In this document: one piece after another, positions 1-11,055 of the stretch
How the letters are laid out: each line of letters begins with the position of its first letter
Numbering within the stretch: the stretch's first letter is position 1
Assembly (NCBI GenBank): GCA_006176705.1
Contig: QRFJ01000490.1
Span: 806,001-870,000, forward strand
Direction: 5' to 3'
Origin: Cocos nucifera
Taxonomy: Eukaryota; Streptophyta; Magnoliopsida; Arecales; Arecaceae
DNA length: 64,000 nucleotides
Made by a program: the position numbers and the translations under genes
Notes under the pieces: model-generated
What the model saw: only the letters and a program-made list of their open reading frames with translations
Databases searched by the model: none
What the model was told of the DNA's origin: nothing

Positions 1-330
1 GACATGCATCTATCATATCTCATATGATATTTAAAATTAAATAATTTTTATTTACTATTTTTTAGATGTTATTATAACATTATAATATCAAAAAATAGTA
101 AATAAATAGATCTAAAAATGATTTAATCAGATTAAATTGAAAAACATGCAAACTATTCTATAGAACTATTCTTTTTTAGAACTAGTCATGCATATTTTTC
201 TAATCTTAGATCCAAATCATTTAATTTAAATTTTTTTGATTTTAGAATCTGATCAAATCTAATGTGACATTAAAATATTTATTTTCTAATTAAAATAAAT
301 TTAAAATAGATCTAAAACTTTTAGAACCTT

Positions 331-342
331 GGCTTGATACCA
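331..342 (-). other. Primer-binding site of element B
   Basis: Immediately inside the LTR the minus strand reads TGGTATCAAGCC, complementary to the 3' end of initiator methionine tRNA as in most plant copia elements. One base is missing relative to the copy at 5600-5612 (TGGTATCAAAGCC). Confidence 0.7.
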
Positions 343-344
343 AT

Positions 345-2608
345 TGAAGAAAAATCCTGATTTTTCGGTCCTGGTTCGTTCAAATCGGATCTGGATCAAG
401 AGATATATTTCAAAAAAATTTTTTGATTCTAATTAGATTGGAATATTTTAAATCTGATTATTATTATTTTAGAAATTAAAATAAAATTAGATAAATTAAA
501 TTAGATTTAATTTACCTTGATGTGGGTAATCCTATTTCCCGTTGATGATCCTGTATGAAGCGAAAGATTCTAGATCTAGCCACGCAAGTGCCTGGCCTTT
601 ACCAGTATCCACTCAGGCTGAATCTAGAGATCCTCTTCTTCTCTATCATATCTCCAAAAATTAGATCTGGATCTGATCTGGAGGATCTTTAAAACTCCTT
701 TTGAAGATCAGCAGTCATCCTTTGCAGCAGTGCAGCCTTCTAGATTTCACTCACCTTTCTTTGTTCTGGATCGCACCAACCAAGAACCAAAACTCTTTTG
801 GACGTGCAGAGGAGAGGGAGAAGATGCTTTGGTGTGGATGAGGAGAGGAGAAAAGGCCTTGGGGCGTGGAGATCTCAATTAATTCATATTCATCTTTGAG
901 TTGGGCGCAGGGTCTTATTTATAGACTAAGCGTAATCCAACTCCTCTTCTTCCTAACCAATCACAACTCTTTATGAAATTAGATCTAAATCTGATTGATG
1001 GGAATAGAGTCTCCTGGATTCCTCCTTAGAGAGCGCCTAAGGCCAATCAAAGTTGGTTCTTAGGAGAACTCTAATTGAAATCCAAAAAGGAGATGGAGTC
1101 CTTCCAAAGGGACTCCTAGGCGCCTCCAACTTGGGCACACGCCAAGGGTGGCATGCACCTCTTCCTTGCCAGGTTCTAGCAGAGGAGACAGCCCCCACCA
1201 CTCTCCAATAGGTGCATGACATGTGGCAAAAAGTAAAGTATCAATGGTCAACATTTGACCAGTCAAAGTAGACTTTTGACCAAAGTCAAAGAATGAGAAA
1301 TGGCAGGTGACCAAAAATGGCAGGTAATGTCTTACAAAATAAGACAACCTTTTCTGACTTGGAAACCTTCATCATGACCATATGAAGGCCTCTGATTGAG
1401 CATAAACTTTTTGGCTCAGTCAGGATAACTTATTTATGAATAAAAGAAGAACATTAGGTTCAATCGAGTGCTAGACGATTTTCTTGAACCTAATTGAATC
1501 TCATTCAGATCAATTGAACTGGATCAGTTCAATTGATGATCACCAGATTTAAATCCTTATTTGTGTGACCCAGTTAGGTTCAGTTCTGTATGGTAATGGG
1601 ATATGTCATGATCTCTATTATCGACATCATCGAAACTCCTTTCGATGAATCAGAACTCTTCTAATTCGAATAGCTAGAATGATCGATCATCTAAATCATT
1701 CTAATTGCTCCCAAAATCCACCAATGATACCTAGCAGTATATGGTGGTAATCCATCAGAGCTGAATGCGAACCTCTTGGTGCAGCTATCTGTGTGATTAA
1801 GTCCTTCTATCTTGAGCCCCGATCAGATTAGAGTTAAGGTAAACTCGTTAAACCCAAGTTTCTGTCATATGATGTAATCATTCGATTCAAGTCCGATATG
1901 AAAATCTAAATAGAAACTCTTTCTATTATTTCACTCTGCCATGGCCATGGACTTTAGGACTTGATTCTCATGATCATCGTAGGGCTACTCCTCTACCACC
2001 GAGATAGATAGATTCCATCTTGATGCCATCCAGTTCCTACAATGAACATGCTATAGCCAACATACACCTCAAGATTCCGTATGGCTAGGAGACCAAGTAA
2101 CGGTGTAGTCAAACTATAACACCCTCAAGGTGAACTACCAATGCACCTCAGGTCAAAAAACTAGACACACTACTGCAGCATCGAGTCAGTCATTGATGAG
2201 AAGGTAGACTCCCTAATGACTACTCGAGGTGGTCACGCTCAGTGCCCTCATTCTCTAACGAGTACCTATACTCTCGCTTCGGTGTCTCCATACCGTAGAC
2301 TTAAGACTCATCTACTAAACAGAAGCGATTGTACATCAACCTTTCGGATCAATCATCATCCTCGTGATGATCCTATGGTCGGGAGCATTTTATGAGTTAA
2401 CAATGATTATTCATGTCTTAAATTTTGAACTCTTGAAAATATGAATTATCATTATCATTAACTCAAAGGATGTATCACAGACACTAAATACACATATATG
2501 ATAGAAAATAACCCATTTTATTGATTATAGTCAAAATTATAATTTTGCCCCTAGAAGTGTATTACAAGTGTCAGCCAATTCTGGCTTCTAGGGCACATAT
2601 ATCTAACA
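345..2608 (-). repeat. LTR of element B (2.26 kb)
   Basis: On the minus strand it starts TGTTAGATATATGTGCCC and ends TTTTTCTTCA, so it has canonical TG...CA ends. It aligns along its whole length with the LTR at 5615-7891 and, inverted, with the solo LTR at 14914-17167. Short open frames inside it, for example around 1037-1347, are shadows without recognisable domains. Confidence 0.85.
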
Positions 2609-2835
2609 TCAAATGGGCCACACACATCTGTATGTACTAGGGCAAGGAGATCTGTGGCCCTCTCCCCATGTTCAACAAAAGGGAGTTTAGTCATTTTGCC
2701 TTGGAGATAAGATCTGCAAGTTGGATATGACTCGAAAGTTAATGGACTCAATAGCCCATTTTTCTTCAATTTGTTAATCATATCTTCTGCTATATGACCT
2801 AATCTTAGGTGCCATAGATATCTATCGTTTGGACT
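2609..2835 (-). pseudogene. Pre-integrase and integrase N-terminal fragment of element A
   Basis: The minus-strand frame contains the pre-integrase motif RYLWHLRLGHIAED followed by KMTKLPFVEHGERATDLL and LVHTDVCGPF, the last being the start of the integrase core with its first catalytic aspartate. One cysteine of the usual CESC pair is changed (CRSY). A TGA lies just upstream of RYLWH at the same place as in element C. The frame is severed by the LTR of B. No protease domain precedes it. Confidence 0.75.
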
Positions 2836-2839
2836 ATCC

Positions 2840-3718
2840 CTAGGTCATTTGGCATTCACGTTTTGCTCGAATAATGAGCATACCTCCAGAAGGACCTTCC
2901 TTCTTATCCTTTAGGGTGGTCAGGTAAGTAGTGCAGTTCTGCTTCCAGTGGCCGTCGCTGTTGCAATGAAAATACTTTTTTTTGTCAGTGGCTTTCATCT
3001 TTGGCTCTGCCTTCTTCTTCTTTATTCCTTCCACCTTCTGCTTTTTCCTAGACTTTTTTTTCTTTCCATAAGATTTTCTTTTGGAAGAAGTCCATTCCAT
3101 AGCAAGAACTGAGCCTTTAGAATCTTTCATAGAAAGCTCAGCAGTGATCAGCATATTCATTAATTCGGCCAAGAAATTTTGAAGTTTATGCATGTGGTAA
3201 TTCATGATGAATTGTTCATATGCATTAGTCAAGGATTGCAGAATAATATCGTTCTGCAGGTCCAAGTCTAACTTCATACCGAGCTTCTCAAGCTCTTTCA
3301 AATCCTTGATCATCATCAGGCGATGATCTTGGACTGACTGCCCATCATGCATCTTAGTCTTAAAAAGTTATTTCGTGACTTGATATTTGACTGCGCGACT
3401 CTATTCACCAAACATCTCCTACAGGTGAGACATCATTTGGCGAGCAGTCCCGATATCTTCATGTTGGCGCTGGAGCTCATCAGACATCGAGCCCAATATG
3501 TAATATCTGGCCTTATTATCTTCATTTATCTATTTCTCTAGAGACGCTCTCTGTTCAATAGATGGATGGGCTGGTAAGGTGGGAGGGTCCTGATCCAGTA
3601 CATGGGTTAACTTCTCAAAATTCAAAACTATTTTGTAGTTTCTGAGCCAATCTTTATAATTAGATCCAGTCAGTCTATGTGTGTCCAGGATACGTGCCAA
3701 TGGATTGGACGCAGACAT
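2840..3718 (-). pseudogene. Broken copia gag of element A
   Basis: Starts MSASNPLARILDTHRLTGSN, the usual copia gag opening, and runs in a single frame through the HDGQSVQDH region to a zinc knuckle near 2950-2990. The first knuckle cysteine is tyrosine (YFHCNSDGHWKQNC). Four in-frame stops lie between about 3352 and 3532. Against the homologous gag of element C, one replaces a tryptophan (TGG to TAG), one a glutamine, one is shared with C (GE-stop-SR), and one is TAA where C has AAA. It cannot encode an intact capsid protein. Confidence 0.8.
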
Positions 3719-5599
3719 TTTCTTGTAGAGAGTTAAAGATTCTAGTTAGATATTGTAATTATGACTTGACCAATTTGTTTAGAAATTTTATTTTTAAACA
3801 AATTAGCTCCCACTATTTTCTCGGATCCCTACACTCCCTCTGTAGAGATGCAAAAATCTCCATGATTAATAAATTCTAGTGGGTGGTGTGGTTTCACCAA
3901 CTGACTCATCACCTCACCTAACAGTTATTGGTGATGGGTTAGCCAATGAGTGAACAACTCTTGTTCAATGATTCTCTAATCATGGTGCATCCAAACTTGG
4001 TCTCTAATTCATGAATCTCACCGTATTCAAAATATTGATCCACTCCTTAGTTAAGTCAGACCTACCATTTGCACAGACTGAGTTTCTAATTGAGTCTCTC
4101 ACCGTATCCAAAATATTGAGCCCAACTCATCCTCCAGCCCATAGCATCCAATGCCTAATAGACATGGTTGCGTCTTCTCGGTGCAACTGAGCCACTATAT
4201 CCAGCCGAGAACAATCAACCCCGAGAAGGGCTTGCATGTCTACAATGGTGGAAGACCTCAGACTTAATCTTTTCTTAGGGAGAATTGATTCAGGTCTCAT
4301 TAAACTAGACTTGTCATAGTCATAACAATTATGACTAACCTAGTGGCATGGGTTAGCTCGGATTATTAACCACCTCAGATCAGAACTGTGTCAACAGATA
4401 TGGCCAGATAAGTGAGATTGATGAAAGGAATATGCCATTAACTCATACAAGAACGCATTCAGATCGAGTAGCTTCCAATTAAAAATCAGTCGGTCGTATG
4501 TGCCAAACTTACCTTAGACACCAAATTGTTGAGCCAGAACCAATTGGGTTAGCCTACAATCCAGACTCTAACCTCTGAGCCTAATTAGGTCTTGCTTGAT
4601 CGTGACTCGATCTTGATCCAGACTTAATCCTATTAGGCCGGTCAATTTAAGCATTGTTGATTTCATCTAACCAACTCTTGATTCAGTTTGATCAACCGCT
4701 TAGACCTAATTGAGCTACCCAAGTTCGAACCCAATATTATGAATATGTCTTAGATATGAAATTCTCAATTTTAGACCTAATTGATATTTCATAATCTTAA
4801 TTTTTTAATTAAGTAGGGTTCATAAATAAAAATGCACAATAAATACCTAGNNNNNNNNNNNNNNNNNNNNNNNNNGGTTTCAGGATCTAGGATTTTGCAG
4901 AAAGTAAGTTTTGGATTTCTAATTAAGGACGAACGCGCAACACCCCTACACATCATAAGAACACCCCATCGAATGGAAAGAGAGGGCCTTTAAATCCTTC
5001 TTCGTTCTTATGACTGGACGGCCAGAGGAACGCCTTAATCAGGAACATGCAATACTACAAAATAGTTTTAAATCTATATCATATATCTCATATATAGATT
5101 AGATCTAATCATGGCATATTTTGCAAACATCTCATGTATCGAATCATGCATATTTTTAGATCTAAATTATCTCATAATAATCTAAAAAATTAAATTTAAA
5201 TTGATCTAATCAAAATAAATTCTAATCTAGATAATTATGTAGAACTATTCTACAACTAGTCTAGACATGCATCTATCATATCTCATATGATGTTCAAAAT
5301 TAAATAATTTTTATTTACTATTTTTTAGATGTTATTATAACTATTATAATATCAAAAAATAGTAAATAAATAGATCTAAAATATGATTCAATCAGATTAA
5401 ATTGAAAACATGCGAGACTATTCTATAGAACCATTCTGTTTTAGAACTAGTCATGCATATTTTCTAATCTTAGATCCAAATCATTTAATTTTAATTTTTT
5501 TTTGATTTTAGATCTGATCATATCTTATGTGATATTTAAAATCACTTATTTTCTAATTAAAATAAATTTAAAATTAGATCTAAATACTTTTAGAACCTT
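3719..5599 (-). other. Untranslated leader of element A
   Basis: This AT-rich stretch between primer-binding site and gag start has no plausible coding frame. It matches the leader of element C (about 24381-26431) in many blocks, for example around 4900-5040 against 25520-25680, and its 5' end matches the leader of B at 1-330. The assembly gap lies inside it. Confidence 0.65.
4851..4875. other. Assembly gap of 25 N
   Basis: A run of exactly 25 N inside the leader of element A. The flanks end CCTAG and resume GGTTTCAGGATCTAGG. The corresponding place in element C reads CCTAGGATTTCAGG without interruption, so little or no sequence may be missing. Confidence 0.95.
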
Positions 5600-5612
5600 G
5601 GCTTTGATACCA
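5600..5612 (-). other. Primer-binding site of element A
   Basis: The minus strand reads TGGTATCAAAGCC two bases after the LTR end, complementary to initiator methionine tRNA. This fixes the minus orientation of the element and marks 5615-7891 as its 5' LTR. Confidence 0.8.
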
Positions 5613-5614
5613 GT

Positions 5615-7891
5615 TGAAGGGAAATCTTGATTTTTCGGTCCAGGTTCGTTCAGATCTGATCAGATCAAGAGATATATTTCAAATTTTTTTTTTTGATCTT
5701 AATTAGATTTGAGATATTTTAGATCTAATTATTATTATTTTAAAAATTAAAATAAATTTATATAAATTAAATTAGATTTAATTTACCTTGAAGTGCGTAA
5801 TCCAATTACCCGTTGATGATCTTGTATACAGCGGAAGGTTCTGGATCTAGCCATGCAAGTGCTTGGCCTCTACTGGTATCCACTCAGGCTAGATCTAGAG
5901 ATCCTCTTCTTCTCTATCACATCTCCAAAAATTAGATCTGGATCTGATCTGGAGGATCTTCAAAACTCCTTTTGAAGATCAGCAGTCGTCCTTTGCAGCA
6001 GTGCAGCCTTCTAGCTTTCAGTCGCCTTTCTTTGATCTGGATCGCACCAACCAAGGTCCAAAACCCTTTTGGACATGGAGAGGAGAGGGAGAAGATGCTT
6101 TGGCATGGAGGAAGAGAGGAGAAAAGGCCTTGGGGCATGGAGATCTCAATTAATTCATATTCCTCTTTGAGTTGGGCGCAGGGTCTTATTTATAGACTAA
6201 GCATGATCCAACTCCTCTTCTTCCCAACCAATCACAACTCTTTATGAAATCAGATCTAAATCTGATTGGTGGGAATAGAGTCCCCTGGATTCCTCCTTAG
6301 AGGGTGCCTAAGATCAGTCAAAGTTGGTTCTTAGGAGAACTCTAATCAGGAATCCAAAAAGGAGATGGAGTCCTGTCCAATAGGGACTCCTGGGCGCCTC
6401 CAACTTGGGCACACGCCAAGGGTGGCGTGCGCCCTCCTCCTTGCCAGGTTCTGGCAGGGGGACAGCCCCCACCAGCTCTCCAATAGGTGCATGACACGTG
6501 GACAAAAGTCAAAGTATCAATGGTCAACATTTGACCAGTCAAAGGTAGACTTTTGACCAAAGTCAAAGAACGAGAAATGGCAGGTGACCAAAAATGGCAG
6601 GTAATATCTTACAAAATAAGACAACCTTTTCTGACTTGGACAACTTCCAGTCAGACCATATGAAGGCCTCTGATTGAGCACAAACTCCTTTGGCTCAGTC
6701 AGGACAACTTATTTATGATAGTAAAAGAAGAACGTTAGGTTCAATCGAGTGCTAGCACGATTTTCTTGAACCTAATTGAATCTCATTCAGATCAATTGAA
6801 CTGGATCAGTTCAATTGATGATCACCAGATTCAAACCCTTGTTTGTGTGACCCAGTTAGGTTCAGTTCTGTATGGTAATGGGATATGTCATGATCTCTAT
6901 CATCGACATCATCGAAACTCCTTTCGATGGATCAGAACTCTTCTGATTCGAACAGCTAGAATGATCGATCATCTAAATCATTCTAATTGCTCCCAAAATC
7001 CACCAGTGACACCTAGCAGTATATGGTGGCAACCCATCAGAGCTGAATGCGAACCTCTTGGTGCAGCTACCTATGTGATTAAGTTCTTCTATCTTGAGCC
7101 CCGATCAGATTAGGGTTAAGGTGAACTCGTCAAACCCTAGTCTCTGTCATATGATGTAATCATTCGATTCGAGTCCGATGTGAAAATCTAAATAGAAACT
7201 CTTTCTATTATTTCACTCTACCATGGCCATGGACTTCTGGACTTGATTCTCATGATCATCATAGGGCTGCTCCTCTACCACCGAGGTAGATAGATTCCAT
7301 CTTGATGCTATCCAGTTCCTACAATGAACATGCTATAGCCAACATACACCTCAGGATTCCGATATGGCTAGGAGACCGAGTAATGGTGTAGTCAAACTAT
7401 AACACCCTCAAGGTGAACTACCGATGCACCTCAGGTCAAAGAACCAGACACACTACTGCAGCATCGAGTCAGTCATTGACGAGAAGGTAGACTCCCTAAT
7501 GACTACTCGAGATGGTCACGCTCAGTGCCCTCATTCTCTAATGAGTATCTATACTCTCGCTTCGATGTCTCCACACCGTAGACTCAAGACTCATCTACTA
7601 AACAGAAATGATTGTACACCAACCTTCCGGATCAATCACCATCCTTATGATGATCCTATGGTCGGGAGCATTTTATGAGTTAATAATGATTATTCATGTC
7701 TTAAATTTTCAACTCTTGAAAATATGAATTATCATTACCATTAACTCAAAGGATGTATCACAGACACTAAATACATATATGCGATAGAAAATAACCCATT
7801 TTATTGATATTAGTCAAAATTATAATTTTGCCCCTAGAAGTGTATTACAAGTGTCAGCCAATTCTAGCTTCTAGGGCACATATATCTAACA
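5615..7891 (-). repeat. 5' LTR of element A (2.28 kb)
   Basis: The minus strand begins TGTTAGATATATGTGCCC and ends TTTCCCTTCA. It is collinear with 345-2608 and 14914-17167. Open frames in it (for example 5972-6247, 6766-7113, 7424-7678) have no recognisable domains and recur as drifted versions in the other copies, so they are not treated as genes. Confidence 0.85.
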
Positions 7892-8382
7892 GATCCAAAT
7901 ATTTGATTTCTTTTCTAATCCTTCTCTTATTCTTCATCTCTTAGAATATGTAAGAGATCCGAAGAATAAACTTTAGATTAACCATTCGAAGGGATCCACG
8001 AGAAGCTAGCACTTCGAACAGATCTTCGTTTGACAAACCTCCGATTTTATTGTAGCCTCGTGTGGATCACCTATAGAGATCGGATGCATGTGCGGCTCCA
8101 AAGACAACAATAGAAATCAACCATGAAGTTCTCGACCTATGCAAGGTAAGAGATTTGATCTCTTCTCTTACCTAGATGTGATCTAGATTTTAGATCTAGA
8201 ATCATTCTAGATCTTGGATATTGATTTGATCAATATCAAATACTTTTATTTTTAGATTTAGAATGCATTAGATATGTTATAGATCCTAGATGTAAGATTT
8301 AGTAATTAGATTACAAAAATTTATAGATTAATGGTTTAATATGCATGTTTCACTACGTTATTTTTTAAAAATATTTTAAAAT
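7892..8382. other. Unassigned AT-rich segment
   Basis: This sequence lies between the LTR of A and the first recognisable pol remnant of E. It has no coding frame. It may be part of another LTR or the sequence into which A inserted, and I cannot tell which. Confidence 0.4.
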
Positions 8383-8884
8383 TTATGCATGAAACCCTGC
8401 ATATTTTTCAATAGTCTTGTCATAGTCAATACCATAATGTTGACGATATTTCTTGGCAATCAGATGGACTTTATAAGTCTCTACCTTTTCATATGCCCCA
8501 CTTTCTTTTGAAGACCCATCTACACCTAATAGGATTAACCCCTTCGAGTGGGTCAACCAATATCCACACATCGTTGACCTTCATGGATTCCATTTTAAAC
8601 TTCATGGCCTCAAGCCATTTCTCAAAATCAAGTCTCTACATTACATCTATATAGGTGATCGGATCCTTATCGTTCTTATTGAGTTCTATAGGATCACTAT
8701 CCCAGATTAAGAAACCATAGTATCTATCTAGCTGACACGATACTCTACTGGATTGCCTTAATGATGTAGATACACTGGGCTCCAGATTAACCTAATTAAA
8801 TCTGACTCAGGTTCAACTATAGATATCGGTCTTTCTACTTGTTGAACTTCATCAAGTTCAATCTTAGAGGCAATAGTTTCTTCA
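8383..8884 (-). pseudogene. Reverse transcriptase N-terminal remnant of element E
   Basis: A short minus-strand frame at 8383-8571 carries ETYKVHLIAKKYRQHYGIDY, a drifted form of the copia RT start (KARLVAKGY.Q..GIDY). The ordinary copia motif downstream (YVDD) is not present in the window. The stretch to 8884 is the linker between integrase and RT, riddled with stops. Confidence 0.65.
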
Positions 8885-9613
8885 TCAAGAAATTTTTTCT
8901 AAAAAGATTGTCTTAAAATTGACGAATATCTTTTGTTCATCAGTATGGTAGAAAAAATATCCTTTGATCTCTTTTGGATATCCTATGAATGTGCACTTGT
9001 CAAACCTAGGTCCAGGTTTATCTGTAACTAACCGTTTGATATAAGCCGGGCACCTCCAAACTCTAATGTATGAAAGTGCTGGCTTACGTCCTATCCATAT
9101 CTCATATGTAGTCTTAACTACAAACTTACTTGGAACCCTATTTAACAAATAGCAAGTCGATTTAAGTGCATATCCCCAGAAGGATATCGACAAGCTGGCA
9201 AAATCCATCATGGATCGGATCATGTCTAACAAAGTTCGATTCCTTCTTTCAAATACATCATTATGCTATGATATTCCTAGAGGAGTCTATTATGAGAGAA
9301 TCTCATTTTCTCTTAGATATGTGAGAAACTCATCGAAAAGGTATTCTCATCCTCAGTCAGATCGAAGAGTTTTAATACTCTTTCCAGTTTATTTTTCGAT
9401 TTCACTTCAAAATCGTTTGAACATTTCAAATAAATTTGACTTGTATTTCATCAGATAGATATATCCATATCTAGATAGATCATCTATGAAAGTGATGAAA
9501 TAGAAATATCCATCTCTAGTACTTATACTCATTGATCCATATACATCAGTATATACTAGACCTAAGAGCTCAGTAGCTCTCTCATCTTTTTCAGTAAAAG
9601 GTGACTTGATCAT
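8885..9613 (-). pseudogene. Integrase remnant of element E
   Basis: Two minus-strand frames together cover most of a copia integrase. The frame at 9407-9613 has LVYTDVYGSM and YFITFIDDLSRYGYIYLMKY (core with first two catalytic aspartates). The frame at 8885-9232 has FWGYALKSTCYLLNRVPSK and RVWRCPAYIK (C-terminal part). Stops and frame changes between about 9232 and 9407 separate them, so no functional enzyme is encoded. Confidence 0.75.
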
Positions 9614-9816
9614 TTTTCAAGAAGACATGACTCATAGATTGGAAGTGATTCACAATCATTGACTTTAAGAATTTTTTCTTGAGTCAATCTGATTATCTTG
9701 TTCTTATTTATGTGACCTAGCTTACAGTACCATAAGTAGATATCTGACACACTATCTAATCTAGGATACTTGCAAATTGAATAGACTATGTTAACAGATT
9801 GTAATAGCATATACAC
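9610..9816 (-). pseudogene. Pre-integrase domain remnant of element E
   Basis: The frame contains YLWYCKLGHINKNKIIRLTQ followed by a C-x2-C pair changed to YESCLLEK. It corresponds to the conserved zinc-binding module in front of plant copia integrases, and it matches element D at 48520-48650. Confidence 0.75.
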
Positions 9817-9898
9817 ACCATTATTCTAATGTCCAGAGAAAATAGTAACACTATTCATAATGATATTATAAAACTATTTTTTTATTAAAATTTGATAA

Positions 9899-10180
9899 TT
9901 ATTTTTGACCAAATGTCCTATAGAAATAACATTTAAAAAAACTCGGATAGAAATGACAATCATTAAGAATAATAATATGGGACTCAAATACAAGTTTTAA
10001 GATTTCTAAAGCTATAACTGAAACTAGTCTTCCATCTCTAATATTCAGGAGCCTCTCATCTTGCTCGAATCTTCTACTGACCTGCAATTCCTGCAATAAA
10101 TTATAAATATGGTAAGGGCTATCAGTATCCAATATCCAGTCAGTAAAATTACAAATAGAGAAGTTACTAGAAGTTATCAT
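9899..10180 (-). pseudogene. Aspartic protease remnant of element E
   Basis: The minus-strand frame includes TDWILDTDSPYHIYNLLQEL, the retroviral-type aspartic protease active site, but the DTG triad reads DTD. Downstream are LLNIRDGRLVSVIALEIL and SHIIILNDCHFYPSF, matching the order in element D. The glycine change would be expected to abolish activity. Confidence 0.75.
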
Positions 10181-10264
10181 ATAAATACCTTGCCCAACAA
10201 CAGCTTGCTTCTTTCTCTGCCTATTCAGTTCCAGGAAGGTAATGTACTGAGGACTGTTCCTCTT

Positions 10265-11055
10265 CTAGTACCCTCGCTTCTTATAAAAGAAGCATTCAGC
10301 TGGACTCTTATCAGACTTGATCTTTCTAATATGGTCCTGCATAGATATCCCAGCCTGAACTTGTACCTTCTTGCCCTTCTTTTTTTTGTTCTTCTTTTCT
10401 TTTCTAAAGGGTTGAGAACCAGAAGACGAACCTCCCACTAAGTTCACCGACTCCTTATGGAGTTGGTGATCCTTCTCAAAGTTCTAAAGTAACCCCAGTA
10501 ATTCATGGTAGTCTACTTCAAGCTTTATCATTCTATAATGAGTAAGGAATGGAAGATAGGATTTGTGCAGGGAGTTCAATATTGCATCTATCCCAAGCTA
10601 CTTATGCAAGAAAAAGCTGAGCTTGCTTAATCGCTCTATCAGCTCGATCATATACAGTACATGATCAGTCATAAAGGCTCCATCCCACATCCTGGTATTG
10701 AAGATGGTATAACTAATCTTGTGCCTTTTAATGTCATCAAGTGTGCTAAAAGAATCCTCCAACATTTGAAGCATATCCTTTGGCTGAGCCATCTCGAATC
10801 TATGACTGAACTCATTGCTCATCATAGCCAGCATAATATAGTGCACAGTGGTTTGATCACTGAGTCACTTCTGGTAAGTATCTCTGACTGTTGCATGTGC
10901 ATTGAGAGTTAGCTCCTTAGGTGTAGGATCTGTCAATGCATATAGAATCCATTTATGCTCTAGTACTATCTTCAACTTTTGGTACCAGCTATCGAAGTTG
11001 GATCCCACCAACTTATTACTGTCCAACAATGATCAGAGCAATAGAAAAATGGCCA
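10265..11055 (-). pseudogene. Broken gag of element E
   Basis: The gag start is probably the ATG at 11053-11055. Recognisable parts are SNFDSWYQKLK near the start, then at 10598-10846 a block with EDSFSTLDDIKRHKISYTIF and a following MIELIERLSKLSFFLH. At 10265-10447 lies a lysine-rich segment leading to a zinc knuckle CFFYKKRGY, where cysteine and histidine are replaced by tyrosine and the next tryptophan codon is TAG. Several frame changes and stops interrupt it. Confidence 0.7.

Larger units (their letters stand above)
1..2608 (-). mobile_element. Ty1/copia element B, 5' LTR and start of leader
   Basis: Read on the minus strand this is a 5' LTR followed by a primer-binding site and the beginning of an untranslated leader that leaves the window at position 1. 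The leader matches the leader of element A near 5265-5600 almost base for base, so both belong to one family. The right border abuts integrase sequence of element A, which indicates that B inserted into A in the same orientation. No coding region of B lies in the window. The far LTR and left target-site duplication would be outside it. Confidence 0.8.
2609..7891 (-). mobile_element. Ty1/copia element A, interrupted by B
   Basis: Minus-strand order is LTR (7891 to 5615), primer-binding site, about 1.9 kb leader, broken gag, then pre-integrase and the start of integrase, cut at 2609 by the LTR of B. The homologous point in element C (near 23262) continues without a break, so the cut is an insertion boundary. 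Protease is absent between gag and pre-integrase, as in C. The rest of pol and the 3' LTR would lie beyond B, outside the window. Confidence 0.8.

Noticed and set aside
5972..7678. Plus-strand frames of 84-115 codons
   Set aside because: They lie within the LTR of element A and recur as drifted versions in the other LTR copies, without domain similarity.
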